This document shows, piece by piece, positions 61,889-64,000 of a stretch of 64,000 nt of DNA (its first letter is position 1; the number at the start of each line of letters is the position of its first letter). The stretch comes from Alphaproteobacteria bacterium (lineage in GTDB: Bacteria > Pseudomonadota > Alphaproteobacteria > JACAEB01). A program made the position numbers and the translations under genes. Location of the stretch: contig JACKLE010000004.1 in the NCBI GenBank assembly GCA_024236075.1, forward strand, positions 124,001 through 188,000, read 5' to 3'. The notes under the pieces are model-generated. The model had not been told where the DNA came from. It worked only from the letters and a program-made list of their open reading frames with translations, and did not search any database.

Positions 61889-63274
61889 TCAGCCGGACAA
61901 TCCGTGTACGCGCTCAGGCGCCGCCGTCGGGCGCTTGGGCGCCCCGTCCGTGCGCGGGCGCTTGGGCGTCCGGCGCAGATGCGGCGGCGGCGTGATGCGC
62001 AGCGCCGCGATCTGGTTGCGCTGGCGGCGCAGAACCTCGAACTTGAAGCCATAGAACGCGAAGACCTGTCCGGGCTCGGGGATGAGCTGAGCCTCGTGGA
62101 TGACGAGACCGGCGATCGTCGTCGCCTCCTCGTCGGGCAGCGACCAGTCGAGCGCGCGATTGAGGTCGCGGATCGTCACGGCGCCGTCGACGTTGACCGT
62201 TCCGTCGGCCTGGGGCCGCACGCCCGTCACGGCGATGTCGTGCTCGTCGGAAATGTCGCCGACGATCTCCTCCAATATGTCCTCGAGCGTGATGAGCCCC
62301 ATGAGCGCGCCGTATTCGTCGACGACGAGCGCGAAATGGCTGCGCCGCGCGAGAAAGGCATCGAGCTGCTCGGTGAGCGAGGTGGTCTCGGGCACGAACC
62401 AGGGCTCGACGGCAAGCCCGAGGATATCGAGGCGATCCACGTCCCAGTCGACGTCGCGCAGCGAGCGCAGAAGCGTCTTGACGTGCAGGACGCCGACGAT
62501 GTTCTCCGGATCGTCCTTCCACAAAGGAATGCGCGAGAAGGCGCTCTTCAGCACCTCGTCCACGATGACCTGAACGGGCTGTCCCGCATCGATCATGGCG
62601 ATGTTCTTGCGGTGGACCATGACGTCGGCAACGGCGATCTCGTTGAGATCGAGTATGCCGCCCAGCATGTCGCGCGCGTCCTTGACGACGCCGCCCTCGC
62701 GGTGGTGGAGGTCGATCGCGCCGCGAATCTCCTCATGGGCCGAGAGGATCGGCTTGGACGCATCGGGGCTCGCGCCCAGGAGGCGCAGAAGGGCGCGCAC
62801 GAGCGCGCGCACCGCGCTCACGACCGGCGCGAAGATGCCCACGAAGGCGCGAACGGGGAGGCTTACGGCCATGGCCACGCGGTCGGGGTCCTGGATGGCG
62901 TAGGTTTTCGGCATAACCTCGGCGAAGATGAGGACGAGCGCCGTCATCACCAGCGTGGCCACGGCGACGCCGCTATCCCCGAAGAGCTTCAGGAAGAGGC
63001 TCGTCGCGAGAGCCGACGCGAGGATATTGACGAGGTTGTTGCCGAGCAGGAGCGCTCCGATCAGGCGCTCGCGGTCGCCGATGAGCTCCATCACGCGGCG
63101 TGCCCGCGCGTCCCCCTCCTGCGCGAGGCGGTGCATCCGCGCGCGCGAGGCGGCGGTGAGCGCGGTCTCGGAGCCCGAGAAGAAGCCTGAAGCGAAAAGG
63201 AGGGCCGCGATGGCGGCGCTCGGCAGGGCGACGAGGAGCCAGGTGCCGCCGAGCTCGGCAAAGCTCTGCGTCAT
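61889..63274 (-). CDS. CNNM/CorC-family hemolysin-like membrane protein
   Basis: A 461-residue inner-membrane protein. The CNNM transmembrane domain (about 10-190; [36 protein letters not shown]) is followed by two CBS domains (about 205-330) and a CorC/HlyC C-terminal domain (about 345-425). Related proteins are linked to Mg2+/Co2+ efflux and resistance. The tail is basic and Pro-rich. Start and aroB stop overlap in ATGA (63271-63274), showing translational coupling. Confidence 0.93.
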   Translation of the reverse strand: MTQSFAELGGTWLLVALPSAAIAALLFASGFFSGSETALTAASRARMHRLAQEGDARARRVMELIGDRERLIGALLLGNNLVNILASALATSLFLKLFGDSGVAVATLVMTALVLIFAEVMPKTYAIQDPDRVAMAVSLPVRAFVGIFAPVVSAVRALVRALLRLLGASPDASKPILSAHEEIRGAIDLHHREGGVVKDARDMLGGILDLNEIAVADVMVHRKNIAMIDAGQPVQVIVDEVLKSAFSRIPLWKDDPENIVGVLHVKTLLRSLRDVDWDVDRLDILGLAVEPWFVPETTSLTEQLDAFLARRSHFALVVDEYGALMGLITLEDILEEIVGDISDEHDIAVTGVRPQADGTVNVDGAVTIRDLNRALDWSLPDEEATTIAGLVIHEAQLIPEPGQVFAFYGFKFEVLRRQRNQIAALRITPPPHLRRTPKRPRTDGAPKRPTAAPERVHGLSG

Positions 63275-64000
63275 GGCCGCGCTCCTTCCTCGAGGAGGAG
63301 CGCGCGAACCTCGGCGAGACCAACCTCGCGGTCGATGAAGGCCTTGCCGATTCCGCGCGCGAGGATGAACGTCACCCGTCCGTCCACGACCTTCTTGTCC
63401 TGCTGCATGAGAGCGAGAAGCTCGTCGACGCGAAGCGCGCCTCCCGGAATGTCGGCCAGGCGCGTCGGCAGCCCCATCGCGGCGAGATGCGCGGCGATGC
63501 GGGACGGGTCCGATTGCGGGCAGTAGCCGAGGCGGGCCGAGAGACGGAACGCGAGGCACATGCCGATCGCGACGCCTTCGCCATGGAGGAGGCGCTCGGA
63601 ATAGCCCGTCGCGCCTTCGAGCGCATGGCCGAACGTGTGGCCGAGATTGAGGAGCGCCCGCGGGCCGTCCTCGCGCTCGTCCGCGCTTACGATCGCCGCC
63701 TTGGCGGCAACGGAGGTTGCGACCGCGCGCGCGATGGCGGCAGGGTTCAGCGCCAGCACCTCGCGCCCGTGATCTTCGAGCCAGTCGAAGAAGGCCGCAT
63801 CGCCGAGAATCCCGTACTTCACGACCTCGGCATAGCCCGCGCGCAGCTCGCGGGGGCTCAGGGTCGCGAGCGCGCCCGTATCGGCCAGCACGAGGCGCGG
63901 CTGATAGAAGGTGCCGACGAGGTTCTTGCCGGCCCGCGCGTTGATCGCCGTCTTTCCGCCGACGGAGGAATCGACCTGCGCGAGCAGCGTGGTCGGAATC
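63271..64000 (-). CDS. aroB: 3-dehydroquinate synthase AroB (N-terminus cut by window edge)
   Basis: AroB converts DAHP to 3-dehydroquinate with NAD and a divalent metal, the second step of the shikimate pathway. The last 242 or so residues are present. Visible are [20 protein letters not shown] near the edge, the metal-site residues in [13 protein letters not shown] and [13 protein letters not shown], and HGEGVAIGM. The 5' third is outside. It overlaps the downstream CNNM gene by four bases, the usual aroB neighbourhood in alphaproteobacteria. Confidence 0.96.
   Translation of the reverse strand, partial: IPTTLLAQVDSSVGGKTAINARAGKNLVGTFYQPRLVLADTGALATLSPRELRAGYAEVVKYGILGDAAFFDWLEDHGREVLALNPAAIARAVATSVAAKAAIVSADEREDGPRALLNLGHTFGHALEGATGYSERLLHGEGVAIGMCLAFRLSARLGYCPQSDPSRIAAHLAAMGLPTRLADIPGGALRVDELLALMQQDKKVVDGRVTFILARGIGKAFIDREVGLAEVRALLLEEGARP

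Overview
The window reads as chromosomal DNA of a high-GC (about two-thirds G+C by eye) alphaproteobacterium, most likely in the Hyphomicrobiales (Rhizobiales). The best clues are gene neighbourhoods I recall from that order: cobS-cobT, rpmB, a Suv3-like helicase with an S4-domain gene, fdxA, carD and rpoH in one block (about 42.2-58.4 kb), and a CNNM/CorC gene overlapping aroB at the right edge. I cannot name a genus. No prophage, insertion sequence, integron or CRISPR array was seen. Two tRNAs are present: initiator tRNA-fMet at 18.9 kb and tRNA-Arg(CCT) at 33.5 kb.

Left part (0-33 kb): housekeeping and transport genes in short operons. These are an rlmJ fragment behind a membrane desaturase, a PAS_5 protein, an MFS permease, a Tag-like DNA glycosylase, uvrB (carrying an in-frame repeat-like insert near its 3' end), two DUF3089 hydrolases, glyoxalase I, an MscS channel, YceI, a PfkB kinase paired with an AbgT transporter, a Cys-type sulfatase, a SulP permease, an SMP-30 lactonase, two beta-lactamase-fold hydrolases, and a von Willebrand factor A/CorA/DsbA-like operon next to a PhoD-like phosphatase.

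Middle (33.6-42.2 kb): a surface-glycan-type island. It holds divergent GT4 and GT2 glycosyltransferases, two tandem near-identical radical SAM/SPASM enzymes each with its own candidate promoter, another GT4, an uncharacterised membrane protein and a secreted nuclease. The two radical SAM genes are the best candidates for undescribed chemistry. No substrate or precursor peptide can be assigned from sequence.

Right part (42.2-64 kb): periplasmic M48 protease, rpoH, carD, fdxA, S4 protein and helicase, a small membrane protein, rpmB, a VUT-like transporter, a phytase-like esterase, cobT/cobS, a J-domain protein, bolA, a secreted glycoside hydrolase, CNNM/CorC and aroB. Two large exported proteins of unknown function (53.0 and 60.5 kb) sit between these conserved genes behind unusually AT-rich or palindrome-bearing leaders. 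A third stands at 22.8 kb. All three look lineage-specific.

Most other long open frames are Arg/Ala/Pro-rich antisense shadows, as expected at this GC content, and were left out.
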